DNA of 58,077 nt, taken from the NCBI RefSeq assembly GCF_002897375.1, contig NZ_BFAG01000022.1, positions 1 through 58,077 of the forward strand, read 5' to 3'. Positions 8,477 to 16,797 of this stretch are shown in pieces. The translations under genes were made by a program, and so were the position numbers. This DNA comes from Deinococcus aerius. GTDB taxonomy: Bacteria > Deinococcota > Deinococci > Deinococcales > Deinococcaceae. The notes beneath the pieces were generated by a model. That model was not told the origin of the DNA and searched no databases. It saw only the letters and a program-made list of their open reading frames with translations. Every line of letters begins with the position of its first letter. Within the stretch, counting starts at the first letter, position 1.

Positions 8477-8990
8477 GTCCCGGGCCGCGGGCGAACACCA
8501 CCTCCACGTGGGCGCCCTGCCTGAGTTCGCTGGTCAGGGTGATCTGGCCCCCGTGCTGCTCGACGATCCAGGCGGCGATGGACAGGCCCAGGCCCGGGTC
8601 GCGCGCCCGCGCGGGGTCGGCCCGGTAGAACCGCTTGAAGAGGTGCGGCAGGTCCCCGGGCGGGATGCCCGCCCCCTCGTCGCGGACGACCAGCCGGACC
8701 CCGGCCCCGCCCGCCTCCAGGCGGCCACCCACACCCGGGGGCGAAACCGCATTGAGTGGAGCGCCGAGCCCGGGGGCGCCAACACCTATCAGGTTCTCTT
8801 CAACTTCGAGGGGGGCCCGGGACGGCAATACGGTGGGCGGCACGCCCGCCGCCGCGCCCCGTCCGCGCTCCCGGCGTACACCCAGGCTCACCCGCTCGTC
8901 CACGTTCACCGCCCCCTCGGCCAGCAGCGCGGCCCCCAGCACCATGACGGCGGGCAGGAGCCAGAAGCTGGCCCGCTCACGAGGAGTCTT
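8454..8990 (-). pseudogene. Histidine kinase remnant, internally deleted
   Basis: The C-terminal 75 residues are a good HATPase domain end. VRLVVRDEGAGIPPGDLPHL is the N/G1 region, FKRFYRADPARARDPGLGLS the G1-G2 region, and IVEQHGGQITLTSELRQGA the G3 end. Just before it, NAVSPPGVGGRLEAGG is a mangled form of the usual NAxxxSPPGG strand. The same frame begins with a signal-like helix (SFWLLPAVMVLGAALLAEGAV). The phospho-accepting His box and most of the sensor and dimerisation regions are missing. I interpret this as a sensor kinase with a large internal deletion and no partner response regulator nearby. Its 3' end overlaps the end of the convergent MarR-GNAT gene. Confidence 0.6.
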
Positions 8991-9429
8991 TCCCCCCCAG
9001 CACCCGTCGGCGGACCCGCGACCCCTCGCTCCCCGGCGGGCCAGCCCTCACGCTGCCGCCCGCAGTCGCCCTCGGTCTCCCGCCTGGCCTCTGCGATATC
9101 GTCGCCGTACCCAATCCCCACGCCGTGCTGAGGGCGGCGCACCTCGGAGGCGGTCTCGACCGTGACCCGGTCAGTGTTGGGAGTCACGTCCTGCCCGACC
9201 CCTTGCAGGCGCTTGGGGGCGACGTTCAGGTTGGCGGCCACGCTGCCCCTAATACCGGCTGACGGGTGGGCGACCTCCCGCCTCCCCCGGCGCGGGGCAG
9301 CCGTGCTGGCGAGAAGAATGTCAGGCTCGGCGGGAGCGTCCGCGCCGCCGGGAACGCGTTCGGCCGGGACCGGATCACGCGCCCCTCCCGCCCGCGCTCC
9401 CGTGGGTCCGCCGCCCACCCGGCGCCCGG
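8991..9429. other. Gap without a confident gene
   Basis: This stretch separates the kinase remnant from the acyltransferase. A minus-strand frame here (8906-9418) includes a less arginine-biased segment (VAPKRLQGVGQDVTPNTDRV) that might be a gene fragment, but no family or start site was recognised. The region is likely decayed sequence. Confidence 0.4.
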
Positions 9430-10350
9430 ATGAGGCATGCTGGGAGCCGCCCGAGGTCTCCGTTGCGTTCTGATCCCCCCCCGCCTCCCACCCTCCACTT
9501 CCGGCCCCGCTCGGCGGCGGACTGGCTGCGCTTCGCGGGGTGGGGCCGCGCCCTGCTGTGGCAGTCGGTGCGGGAGGTCAGCCGCCTGCCCGCGAACCTG
9601 ACGCCGGGGCAGCGGGACGCCGTGCAGAAACGGCTGAGCGCCCGGCTGCTCGGCCACCTGCGGGTGCGCCTGCTGGTGCGGGGCCGCGAGCATGTGGGGC
9701 GCGGCCCGTATCTGGTGGCGGCCCTGCACGAGGGCATCGCGGACGTGCTGGCCCTGCTGCACCTGCCGTTGCCCCTGCGGTTCGTCGCGCGGGGGGAAAT
9801 CTTTACCTGGCCCGGCGTCGGCCCGGCGATTACCCGGCTGGGGCACGTGAGCATCGACCCGGAGAGCGGGTCCGGGGGCTACCGCCACCTGCTCGGGCAG
9901 GCGCGGGCGATCACGGCGGGGGGAGAGAGCCTCGTCCTGTTTCCGCAGGGCACCGTGCTGGGCCTGGAGACGGACTTCCAGCGGGGGGCCTTCGCCCTCG
10001 CGCGGCACCTGGGCCTGCCGATCCTGCCGGTGGCCCTGACCGGCACCCACCGCGTGTGGGAGCACCCCTTCACCCCGGCGCTGCGCTACGGGCAGCCGGT
10101 GGGGCTGCGGGTTCTCCCAGCGGTCACCCGCGAGGAGGTGCGCCGCACGCCCCCCGAGGAACTGCGCGTGGGGCTGCGCCGCCGCCTGAAGAGTGCGGCC
10201 CTGGAGCCTGGCCTGCCGCCCCCCCGCCGCTACGACCCGGAGCGCGACGGCTACTGGGACGGCTTCCACTTCGCCATCGACCCGGACTTCCCCCGGGTGT
10301 ATGACCTCGTGGCGGCCCACCGCCGCGCCCTGGGCGGGGAGACCGCGTGA
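9430..10350 (+). CDS. PlsC-type lysophospholipid acyltransferase
   Basis: This 306-residue protein carries the PlsC/LPLAT motifs. Block I is HEGIAD (His-x4-Asp catalytic pair) at about residue 95, a glycine-rich GRG precedes it, and block III is LVLFPQGTV (about residue 160). PILPVALTGTHRVWE resembles block IV. The protein would transfer an acyl chain to a lysophospholipid or related acceptor at the membrane surface. It lacks a clear membrane helix. Start choice is uncertain between ATG 9430 and TTG 9463, the latter having GAGG nearby; the first residues are low-complexity either way. It is a single-gene unit flanked by decayed sequence on the left and a repeat-containing gap on the right. 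Confidence 0.75.
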   Translation: MRHAGSRPRSPLRSDPPPPPTLHFRPRSAADWLRFAGWGRALLWQSVREVSRLPANLTPGQRDAVQKRLSARLLGHLRVRLLVRGREHVGRGPYLVAALHEGIADVLALLHLPLPLRFVARGEIFTWPGVGPAITRLGHVSIDPESGSGGYRHLLGQARAITAGGESLVLFPQGTVLGLETDFQRGAFALARHLGLPILPVALTGTHRVWEHPFTPALRYGQPVGLRVLPAVTREEVRRTPPEELRVGLRRRLKSAALEPGLPPPRRYDPERDGYWDGFHFAIDPDFPRVYDLVAAHRRALGGETA

Positions 10351-10654
10351 GGAACGGTCCGGGCTTCGCCTTCGCGCAGAACAGGGCGGCCAGCGCGGCG
10401 GCAGAGGGTAGACGAACCCGGTGGGCCGCAGATGAAGGGCGCGCGGACGGGCAAAGCCGCAGGGCAAGAGCCCAAGGGCGAGGAGACCGACGGGCGGCGA
10501 GGCAAGACCCGCTGGCCCGCCTGAGCAGGCCTGTCACCCTGGGCCACGCGGGGGGCTTGCGCCGAGACGCTTCGCCTCCGCTCGGCATGACGAGGTTTCT
10601 GCGCGCCGTCCCACGATGCCTTCCCGGATGTTCCGAATTCCGAGCCGGTCGGGA
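10351..10654. other. Intergenic gap containing a REP-like hairpin
   Basis: About 300 non-coding bases lie between the ends of two convergent genes. It includes GCCGAG (10561-10566) paired with CTCGGC (10581-10586) around a 14-nt loop, a typical dispersed hairpin of high-GC genomes. No coding feature was seen. Confidence 0.45.
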
Positions 10655-11902
10655 TTAACCCCTGCCATCTCCCCCGACCACCCCGCGGCCCCGGCCCACG
10701 CTCCTCTTCCGCAGCGCCCGCCAGGCGAGCAGCCCGGCGAGCAGGTAGGTCAGCGCGTCCACGTTGATCACCCACGCGCCCACGCGGTCACCCAGCACCC
10801 CCGACACACCCATTCCCAGCAGCAGGGTGAGGCCCAGCAGCCCCGAACACGCGCTGAACACCCGCCCGAGGGCCTCCTGGGGCGCGGCCCGCTGGAGGCC
10901 CAGGCCCTGCGCCGTGCCGAAGACCGCGAACGGCAGCCCGGCGACGGCGGTGAGGACGACCGCAGGCCAGACCTCCCGGTAGAGAAGCGCGTAGTTGAAA
11001 ATCGCCACCAGCAACAGGCCGCTTCCCAGCGCGCCGAGGGCCAGCAGGCGCAGGGCGGGCCAGCGGTCGGCGACCCGCGCCACCGCCCAGGCCCCCACGG
11101 CGCCGCCGAGCGCCTGGGCCGACATGATCAGGCCGAGCGCCCGCCCGTCCCCGCCCGGGATGTCCCGGACGAAGGGCGCCATCAGCGTGGAGATGAACCC
11201 CTCGCCGAACGCGACGACCGCCACGACGACGAAGATCACGCGCAGGGTGGAACTCCCCGCCACGACCGCCAGCCCCTCGCGCCACTCCCGGAGGAAGGCA
11301 ACCCGTCCGGGCCGGGAGACCCGTTCCGCCGGGGCACCCGCCACCCCCGCGAGCAGCAGGGCCGCCACCACGAACGTCAGCGCGTCAAGGAGGATCACCG
11401 CCGGGAAGCCCAGCCGCGCCAGCACCAGGCCCCCCAGCCCCGGGCCGATCAGGCGCGCGAGGTTGTTGTTCAGGGCGTTCAGGCCGCTGGCCTCCCCCAG
11501 CCGCTCCCGCCCCACCAGGGTGGGCAGCAGCGCGTTCTCCGCCGGGCCGAGGAACTGGCCGACGCTCGACGCCAGGAAGCCGACCAGGGCCATGAGCGGC
11601 CACGGCGCATGCGCGGCGGGCAGGAAGCCCAGCGTGACCACGGCCAGCCCCACGTTCGCCCAGACGAGGACCCGGCGGTAGTCCAGCCGGTCCACCAGGA
11701 CGCCCGCGAATTGGCCCACCACCACGGGGGGAACGGCCCCCGCCATCAGCACCAGGGCGGTCGCCAGCGTGGAGCCCGTCTCGCCGTACACCTGGACGGG
11801 CAGCGCGATGAAGAGCGCCCCGTTCCCGACCCAGGAGACCAGCCCCGCCCACCACACCCGGGCGAAACTGGCCTGAAGGAGCAGCGGGCGGTCGGGAGCC
11901 AT
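10655..11902 (-). CDS. MFS transporter (EntS/MFS_3-like exporter)
   Basis: This 415-residue polytopic membrane protein has about twelve hydrophobic helices. Its start, FARVWWAGLVSWVGNGALFI, and the loop after helix 2, GVLVDRLDYRRVLV, match the MFS_3/enterobactin-exporter-like branch (GxxxDRxxRR motif A). The segment around NALNNNLARLIGPGLGGLV, ahead of helix 5, is also typical. It is probably a drug or small-molecule/siderophore exporter in the inner membrane; the substrate is unknown. It is divergent from a winged-helix regulator 30 nt away, which may control it. Length is normal. Confidence 0.85.
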   Translation of the reverse strand: MAPDRPLLLQASFARVWWAGLVSWVGNGALFIALPVQVYGETGSTLATALVLMAGAVPPVVVGQFAGVLVDRLDYRRVLVWANVGLAVVTLGFLPAAHAPWPLMALVGFLASSVGQFLGPAENALLPTLVGRERLGEASGLNALNNNLARLIGPGLGGLVLARLGFPAVILLDALTFVVAALLLAGVAGAPAERVSRPGRVAFLREWREGLAVVAGSSTLRVIFVVVAVVAFGEGFISTLMAPFVRDIPGGDGRALGLIMSAQALGGAVGAWAVARVADRWPALRLLALGALGSGLLLVAIFNYALLYREVWPAVVLTAVAGLPFAVFGTAQGLGLQRAAPQEALGRVFSACSGLLGLTLLLGMGVSGVLGDRVGAWVINVDALTYLLAGLLAWRALRKRSVGRGRGVVGGDGRG

Positions 11903-11932
11903 GCCGCCACGGTGCGGGCTAGGCTACTGCAA

Positions 11933-12580
11933 ATGACACTCCCCGATTCACCCAGCTTCCACCAGGTCACCGACCCCCGACAGGCGGCGATCCTGACGGA
12001 CCCGGCGGGCAAGGCGTTCTTCGCGCCCTTCCTGGCCCGGGAACGCACGGTGCGGGAGGCCGCCGAGATCGTGGGCTGCGCCCTGAACACCATGCTCTAC
12101 CGGGTAAGGGTCATGCTGGCAGCGGGACTCCTGAAGGTGGTGGAGGTGAGGCCCCGCGCGGGGCGGGCGATCAAGGTCTACCGCTCGGTCTACGACGCCT
12201 ATTTCGTGCCGTTCGGCGTCACGCCCTACGCCACGCTGGAGGAGCGGGTGGCCGCGCAGGGCAGGCCGCTGTTCGCCCGCCTGACCTCCGCCTACGCGGC
12301 GGCGCTCCACGCCCATGGGCTCTTCGGGAACGCCCTCCTGCTGGGCGAGAACGGGGCAGTCTGGACGACGGACCTGCCGCCCGAGGTCACGCGCGACGGC
12401 AGGCCGCTCGTGTTCTCGGACATGACCGTGCATCTGGAGACGGATCAGGCGCACCAGGCGGCGCGGCAACTGTCGGGGGCCTTCCGGGAGGCGATTCAGG
12501 CCGAGCAGCAGCAAGCATCCGGGCGGACGAGCGGGTACGTGATGATGGTGGCGCTCATTCCGCTGGACGCCGGGCCGTAG
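11933..12580 (+). CDS. ArsR-like winged-helix transcriptional regulator
   Basis: This 215-residue protein starts at the ATG at 11933. A TAGGCT -10-like box (11920-11925) ends 7 nt before it, which suggests a leaderless mRNA. The same frame is open far upstream but overlaps the divergent MFS gene, so the long version was rejected. Residues about 10-75 form a winged helix: FLARERTVREAAEIVGCALN (helix-turn-helix with a T-L-A-like start), MLYRVRVMLAAGLLKVVEV (recognition), then a wing. The remaining about 140 residues form an unassigned ligand or dimerisation domain seen in Deinococcus homologues of this type. It likely controls the divergent MFS exporter. The effector is unknown. Confidence 0.75.
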   Translation: MTLPDSPSFHQVTDPRQAAILTDPAGKAFFAPFLARERTVREAAEIVGCALNTMLYRVRVMLAAGLLKVVEVRPRAGRAIKVYRSVYDAYFVPFGVTPYATLEERVAAQGRPLFARLTSAYAAALHAHGLFGNALLLGENGAVWTTDLPPEVTRDGRPLVFSDMTVHLETDQAHQAARQLSGAFREAIQAEQQQASGRTSGYVMMVALIPLDAGP

Positions 12581-12695
12581 ACCAGCGGTTCCTCCCGGAA
12601 CACCGCCCTCAGTTCCGCAGCCCGCCCAAGTGGTCGTCGAGCTACCGTCCGGGCGGGGGCCCACCCCGCTGACCTGAGCGGTTCTGGAGGACCGC

Positions 12696-13018
12696 GTGCC
12701 GACCACCCTGGAATTCATTGGCAAGGCCATTGTCGAGCGCGGCGGCGAGCGAATCGGGCGGGCGAAGGAAGGCGTCATCGACCTGCGGGAGGTGGGGTAC
12801 TCGCGCTCCCCTTCGGGTCGGTCTTCGAGCTGGGGCCGCGGGCGGTGCTCGCGGCAGTGAGCGACGACCTCGTGCCGGGGGTGGGACTGGCCCACCAGCA
12901 GGGTCCGCGGATGGGCCGCACCCTCTTCCTAAGCAGCCGGGGCAGCCCGCTCGGCGGCGTCCTCGACCTGCACTTCGACCCGGACTCGGGCCGAGTGACC
13001 GACTGGGCCACATGCTGA
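12696..13018 (+). pseudogene. Frameshifted PRC-barrel domain protein
   Basis: GTG 12696 has TCTGGAGG upstream and reads PTTLEFIGKAIVERGGERIG, then IDLREVG. From about 12797 coding sense moves to another frame, reading VLALPFGSVFELGPRAVLAA, then DDLVPGVGL, and ending VLDLHFDPDSGRVTDWATC at 13018. Joined, these give about 106 residues with the closing strand of a PRC barrel (LDLHFDPDSGRV). The two halves are in different frames, so a 1-base indel lies near 12797-12805. It is either a real frameshift mutation or a sequencing error. PRC-barrel proteins take part in RNA or membrane-associated functions, and the specific role is unknown. Confidence 0.6.
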
Positions 13019-13093
13019 TCGCCCTGCTCCTCGCGCTGGGTGTGCTCGCGGCCCCGGCCAGCAGACGCCGGGAAGCAGAGCCGGCCCTCCCCC

Positions 13094-13906
13094 TCAGCGC
13101 GCCCGGTCCTGCGCCCGCCGCACCAGGCCGGGGACGAGGGCGCGCGGCAGGAAGCGGGGCGTGAGCGCGAGAAGCTGGTTGGCCCGGCCCACTACCCGCA
13201 CGGCCTGCCCGCGCAACATGGCGTCGATCCCCTCGCGGGCCACCTCCCCGGGGCCCGGAATCTCGCGGCCCTGAAGCAGGCGGCTCTCCTCCAGCCGGGC
13301 GCGGGCCTGGAACCCCGTCTCGACCGGGCCGGGACAGAGCGCCGTGACGTTCACGCCGCTGCCGCGCACCTCCTCGTTCAGCGCCTCCGAGAGGCTGAGC
13401 ACGTAGGCCTTGGTGGCGTAATACACGGCCATCAGCGGCCCGGGCATGAAGGCGGCGGTGCTCGCCACGTTCAGCACCCGGCCCCGGCCCCGCGCCACCA
13501 TGCCGGGCAGGAAGCGGCGGGTCAGGTCGGTCAGGGTCGCCACGTTGACCTGGATCATGTCCCGCGTCTGCCCCGGGTCCAGGGTGATGAACTCGCCGTA
13601 GGAGGCGAACCCCGCGTTGTTCACCAGGAAATCGACCGTCAGGCCCAACTCCCCGACCTCGCGCTCCAGCCACTCCCCCGCGTCCGGCAGGGCCAGGTCG
13701 AGCGGGACGGGGAAGGCCCGGACCCCGTGCGCCGCCTCCAGCTCCCGAGCGAGGGCCTGAAGCCTGCTCCCCGTGCGCGCCACGAGGATGACGTGAATGC
13801 CCCGGGCGGCGAGTTCGCGGGCCAGCGCCTCACCGATGCCGCCACTCGCGCCGGTGACGAGGGCGGTGCGGGCGGAGGACGGGGAGTTGGTCTGCGGCTG
13901 AGTCAT
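13094..13906 (-). CDS. Short-chain dehydrogenase/reductase
   Basis: This 270-residue soluble NAD(P)-dependent oxidoreductase has the classical SDR motifs. The cofactor loop is TGASGGIG (about residues 18-25), NNAG lies around 93, the catalytic Ser is in NVASTAAF (about 145), and the active site is YYATK (Tyr-x3-Lys, about 158-162). The PG motif follows in LCPGPVETGF. An Arg after the second strand (ILVARTGSRL) suggests NADPH preference. The substrate is unknown; relatives are annotated as DltE/YqjQ-like reductases. It is divergent from a TetR regulator, and its promoter overlaps the putative TetR operator at 13933-13965, so repression by that regulator is likely. Confidence 0.9.
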   Translation of the reverse strand: MTQPQTNSPSSARTALVTGASGGIGEALARELAARGIHVILVARTGSRLQALARELEAAHGVRAFPVPLDLALPDAGEWLEREVGELGLTVDFLVNNAGFASYGEFITLDPGQTRDMIQVNVATLTDLTRRFLPGMVARGRGRVLNVASTAAFMPGPLMAVYYATKAYVLSLSEALNEEVRGSGVNVTALCPGPVETGFQARARLEESRLLQGREIPGPGEVAREGIDAMLRGQAVRVVGRANQLLALTPRFLPRALVPGLVRRAQDRAR

Positions 13907-13932
13907 AGGGGAACCTCCCGGAAGGCGTGCAC

Positions 13933-13965
13933 TTAATGACCTTCGGTTAGTTACTCTTACTTACC
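13933..13965. promoter_or_regulatory. Three phased half-sites, probable TetR operator
   Basis: TTAATGACC (13933-13941), GGTTAGTTA (13945-13953) and TTACTTACC (13957-13965) repeat at exact 12-bp steps in alternating orientation. Each half-site has an ACC or GGT core and spacers TTC and CTC. The group lies between a divergent SDR and a TetR gene and covers the SDR -10 region. TetR proteins often bind ACC-NNN-GGT-centred palindromes, so the call is inference from form and place. Confidence 0.6.
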
Positions 13966-13982
13966 GCGGGTCAATCTGTCAA
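13954..13982 (-). promoter_or_regulatory. Putative SDR promoter TTGACA-17-TAAGAG
   Basis: On the minus strand TTGACA occupies 13982-13977 and TAAGAG 13959-13954, with a 17-nt spacer. The -10 box lies inside the phased half-sites, which would let a bound repressor block it. Confidence 0.5.
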
Positions 13983-14016
13983 GCCATCCGCCTCCCCGGC
14001 TCAACGATTTTCCTGT

Positions 14017-14046
14017 TTGTCGGCGGCGGAGTTTCTCGGCTATAGT
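14017..14046 (+). promoter_or_regulatory. Putative TetR-gene promoter, leaderless
   Basis: TTGTCG (14017-14022), an 18-nt spacer and TATAGT (14041-14046) are followed after 6 nt by the GTG start at 14053. No Shine-Dalgarno sequence precedes that GTG. Transcription would begin at or next to the start codon, a common arrangement in Deinococcus. Confidence 0.6.
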
Positions 14047-14052
14047 TGACCC

Positions 14053-14718
14053 GTGGTTATTCATACGCGCGCGCGCACGCCGGAGTCCAAGCTGGAGCGG
14101 CGGGGGCGCATCCTCGACGAGGCGCTGGCCCTGTGGCGGGAGCGGCGCTACCCGGACGTGACGCTGGCGGACATCGCGGGGCGGGTCGGCCTGACCAAGC
14201 CCGCGCTGTTCGCCTATTTCGCCACCAAGGAGGAGCTGTTCCTGAGCCTGTACGAGCGCCTGCTGGGGGAGTGGTTCGATGCGCTCGACCGGCACCTGCG
14301 CCTGGGCGGCACGCACACCCCGCCCAGCCTGGCCCTGCTGCTCGCCACCCTGACCACCGAGCGGCCCGCGCTCGCCCGCCTGATCCCGCTGCTCGCCGGG
14401 CTGCTCGAACACAACGTCACCGCGGCCCGGGCGGCGGAACACAAGACCTGGGTGGCCTCGCGCCTGGCGGTGACCGCCCCCCTGCTGGAGGCGGCCCTGC
14501 CCGGACTGCCGGGCGGAAGCGGCCCCGCCCTCCTGACCTACACCCAGGCCCTCGTCGCGGGGCTGCAACCCCTGGGCGAGCCCTCCCCCGCCGTGCGCGA
14601 GGCGCTGGCGACGACGGGCCTGGGCGCCCTGCACGTGGACTTCGAGGCAGCGCTGGGGGAAAGCCTGACGGCCCTCGTGCGCGGGATGGTCCACCCCGCG
14701 GGGGAGGACGGCCGATGA
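14053..14718 (+). CDS. TetR/AcrR-family transcriptional regulator
   Basis: This 221-residue protein has an N-terminal TetR helix-turn-helix (about residues 15-60): RGRILDEALALWRERRYPDV, then TLADIAGRVGLTKPALFAYF, then ATKEELFLSLYERLL. The C-terminal about 150 residues are a ligand-binding and dimerisation domain of alpha helices. The start is the GTG at 14053, chosen because a -10 box ends 6 nt before it. Its stop overlaps the ATG of the FAD oxidase (ATGA), so the two are translationally coupled. It most likely represses itself, the oxidase and the divergent SDR through the phased half-sites at 13933-13965. The ligand is probably related to the oxidase or SDR substrate. Confidence 0.9.
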   Translation: MVIHTRARTPESKLERRGRILDEALALWRERRYPDVTLADIAGRVGLTKPALFAYFATKEELFLSLYERLLGEWFDALDRHLRLGGTHTPPSLALLLATLTTERPALARLIPLLAGLLEHNVTAARAAEHKTWVASRLAVTAPLLEAALPGLPGGSGPALLTYTQALVAGLQPLGEPSPAVREALATTGLGALHVDFEAALGESLTALVRGMVHPAGEDGR

Positions 14719-16025
14719 CCCGGCAACGCAACTGGGCGGGCAACCTCACGTACCGCGCGGCGAACTGGCACTCCCCCCGCAGCGTGGGGGAGGTGCGGGA
14801 ACGGGTCCGCCGCGCCGACCGGGTGAAGGTGCTGGGCTCCCGCCATTCCTTCAACGGCATTGCGGACACGGACGGGGCCATGCTCTCGCTGGAACACCTG
14901 AACCGCGTCGTGGGACTCGACCGCGAGCGGGGCACGGTGACGGTCGAGGGCGGAATCCGGTACGGGGAACTCAGCCGCTTTCTCCACGGGCAGGGGTACG
15001 CGCTGCCCAACCTGGCCTCGCTGCCGCATATCTCGGTGGCGGGCGCGTGCATGACGGCGACGCACGGCTCGGGGGACCGGGTGGGCAACCTCGCCACGGC
15101 GGTCTCGGCCCTGGAACTCGTGACGGCGGACGGCGAGGTCGTCGAGGTTTCCCGGGAGGGGAACCCAGAGACCTTCCCGGGCATGGTCGTCGGGCTGGGA
15201 GGGCTGGGCATCGTCACTCGGCTGACGCTGGACGTGATGCCCACTTTCGAGATGCGGCAGGACGTGTATGAGGATCTGGCGCTGGAGGTGCTGGAAACCC
15301 ACTTCGACGCGGTCCTGTCGAGTGCGGACAGCGTGAGCCTCTTCACCGACTGGCGGCGCCCGCGCTTCTACCAGGCCTGGCTCAAGCGCCGCGTGACGGG
15401 GCGGGACCCCTTTGGGCCGCCGCGCGAGTGGTTCGGCGCGAGACCCGCCCCGGGGGACCGGCACCCCATCCCCGGCCTCTCGCCCGTGAACTGCACCCCG
15501 CAGATGGGCGTGCCCGGACCCTGGCACGAGCGCCTGCCGCACTTCCGCCTGGAGTACACCCCCAGCAGCGGCGAGGAACTGCAAAGCGAATACCTCGTGC
15601 CCCGGCAACACGCCCTCGCCGCCTTCCGGGCCATTCACGCTCTAGGCGAGCAGATGGCCCCCATCCTGCAAGTCGCCGAGGTTCGCTCCGTCGCCGCCGA
15701 CGACCTGTGGATGAGCCCTTTTTACCGGCAGCCCTGCGTCGGCCTCCACTTCACCTGGCGCCGGGACGAGGCGGCGGTCCGGGCCTTCCTCCCGCACCTG
15801 GAGGCGGCCCTCGCCCCCCTCGCGGCCCGGCCCCATTGGGGCAAGGTGTTCACGCTCCCCCCCGAGGCCCTGCCCGGCCTGTTCGGGAAGCTGCCGGACT
15901 TCCGCCGCCTGCTGGAGGAGTACGACCCGCAGGGCAAGTTCCGCAACGCCTTTCTCGACCGGTACATCTTCGGGGCGGCGAGGCCCGGCGTCCCTGAACT
16001 TCTCGCAACCGTCGCGGAAGGGTGA
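14715..16025 (+). CDS. FAD-linked alditol (xylitol/sorbitol)-oxidase-like enzyme
   Basis: This 436-residue VAO/PCMH-fold flavoprotein closely resembles bacterial AldO alditol oxidases. It has an N-terminal FAD-binding domain (about 10-180), with GSRHSFNGIAD providing the His that is covalently flavinylated in AldO. The segments HISVAGACMTATHGSG and GLGGLGIVTRLTLDV are the FAD pyrophosphate loops. The C-terminal ALO domain ends EYDPQGKFRNAFLDRYIFG. It would oxidise a primary alcohol of a polyol with O2 to an aldehyde plus H2O2, or a sugar lactone in relatives. The start overlaps the TetR stop by 4 nt. There is no signal peptide, so it is cytoplasmic. Confidence 0.85.
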   Translation: MTRQRNWAGNLTYRAANWHSPRSVGEVRERVRRADRVKVLGSRHSFNGIADTDGAMLSLEHLNRVVGLDRERGTVTVEGGIRYGELSRFLHGQGYALPNLASLPHISVAGACMTATHGSGDRVGNLATAVSALELVTADGEVVEVSREGNPETFPGMVVGLGGLGIVTRLTLDVMPTFEMRQDVYEDLALEVLETHFDAVLSSADSVSLFTDWRRPRFYQAWLKRRVTGRDPFGPPREWFGARPAPGDRHPIPGLSPVNCTPQMGVPGPWHERLPHFRLEYTPSSGEELQSEYLVPRQHALAAFRAIHALGEQMAPILQVAEVRSVAADDLWMSPFYRQPCVGLHFTWRRDEAAVRAFLPHLEAALAPLAARPHWGKVFTLPPEALPGLFGKLPDFRRLLEEYDPQGKFRNAFLDRYIFGAARPGVPELLATVAEG

Positions 16026-16132
16026 AGGCAGAAGGCCAGGAGGAGCGCCTTCCGTCCCCTGCCCGCCCACTCTCGCTATCGGTCTCTTTCAGGAACCTCC
16101 CCCCTCCCCCGCCGGGAATGCCAGACTCAGCC

Positions 16133-16756
16133 ATGCTTGAATACCGCACCTTCGGCGCGAACACCTACCTCCTGCGGACCCCGGAGGGGACCCTCCTGGT
16201 GGACAGCGGCCTGAGCCGGACCCGGGAGCAGGTTCTCGCCTGGGCGCGCGAGGAGGGCGTCCGGGCCGTCCTCCTCACCCACCACCACCCCGACCACGCG
16301 GGCGGCGCGCGGCACCTGTGGGAGGCACTCGCCCTGCCGATCTACGCCCACCCGCTGGACGTGCCGTACCTGACGGGCGAGGTGCCCCGGCCACCCCTGG
16401 GGCTCCCGGTGGTGGGGCGTATCCTGAACTTTCCCGTGCCCCCGGTGCCGCGCGCCGCCCTCCAGACGCTGGAGGAGGGCGACTCGCTGATGGTCTGGGA
16501 GGTGGTGCACCTGCCGGGCCACACGCCGGGACAGATCGGCCTGATGCGCGAGGGGGTCCTGATCGCGGCGGACGCTGTCGGCTCGCGGCGGGGCCGGGCC
16601 GCCCTGCCCCCCGGCTTCCTGAACGAGGACCAGGAGCAGACCCGCCGCACGGTTCGCAAGATCGCCAACATGGAGCCGCGCGAGGTGTACGTCGGGCACG
16701 GCCCCGTTCTCACGGGCGGGGAGGTGCGGGCGCTGGCAGAGCGGCTGGGCGTGTGA
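16133..16756 (+). CDS. Metallo-beta-lactamase-fold hydrolase (glyoxalase II-like)
   Basis: This 207-residue soluble protein has the full metal-site set. LLTHHHPDHAGGARH is the HxHxDH motif (about residue 50-60), LPGHTPGQIGL supplies the third His, ADAV the bridging Asp, and VGHGPVLTGGEV the last His. Single-domain MBL proteins like this hydrolyse thioesters, lactones or phosphoesters; the substrate is unknown. The start is ambiguous between ATG 16118 and ATG 16133. CAGACT ends 5 nt before the latter and could be a leaderless -10 box. It follows the FAD oxidase by about 107 nt and could be cotranscribed with it. Confidence 0.85.
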   Translation: MLEYRTFGANTYLLRTPEGTLLVDSGLSRTREQVLAWAREEGVRAVLLTHHHPDHAGGARHLWEALALPIYAHPLDVPYLTGEVPRPPLGLPVVGRILNFPVPPVPRAALQTLEEGDSLMVWEVVHLPGHTPGQIGLMREGVLIAADAVGSRRGRAALPPGFLNEDQEQTRRTVRKIANMEPREVYVGHGPVLTGGEVRALAERLGV

Positions 16757-16797
16757 TGCGAAGGGGCCGGGTCAGACCCCCACTCGCCGCCCTCCTG

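Noticed and set aside
10616..11932. Upstream extension of the winged-helix regulator frame
   Set aside because: Antisense to the MFS gene and without family content; ATG 11933 has a leaderless -10 box.
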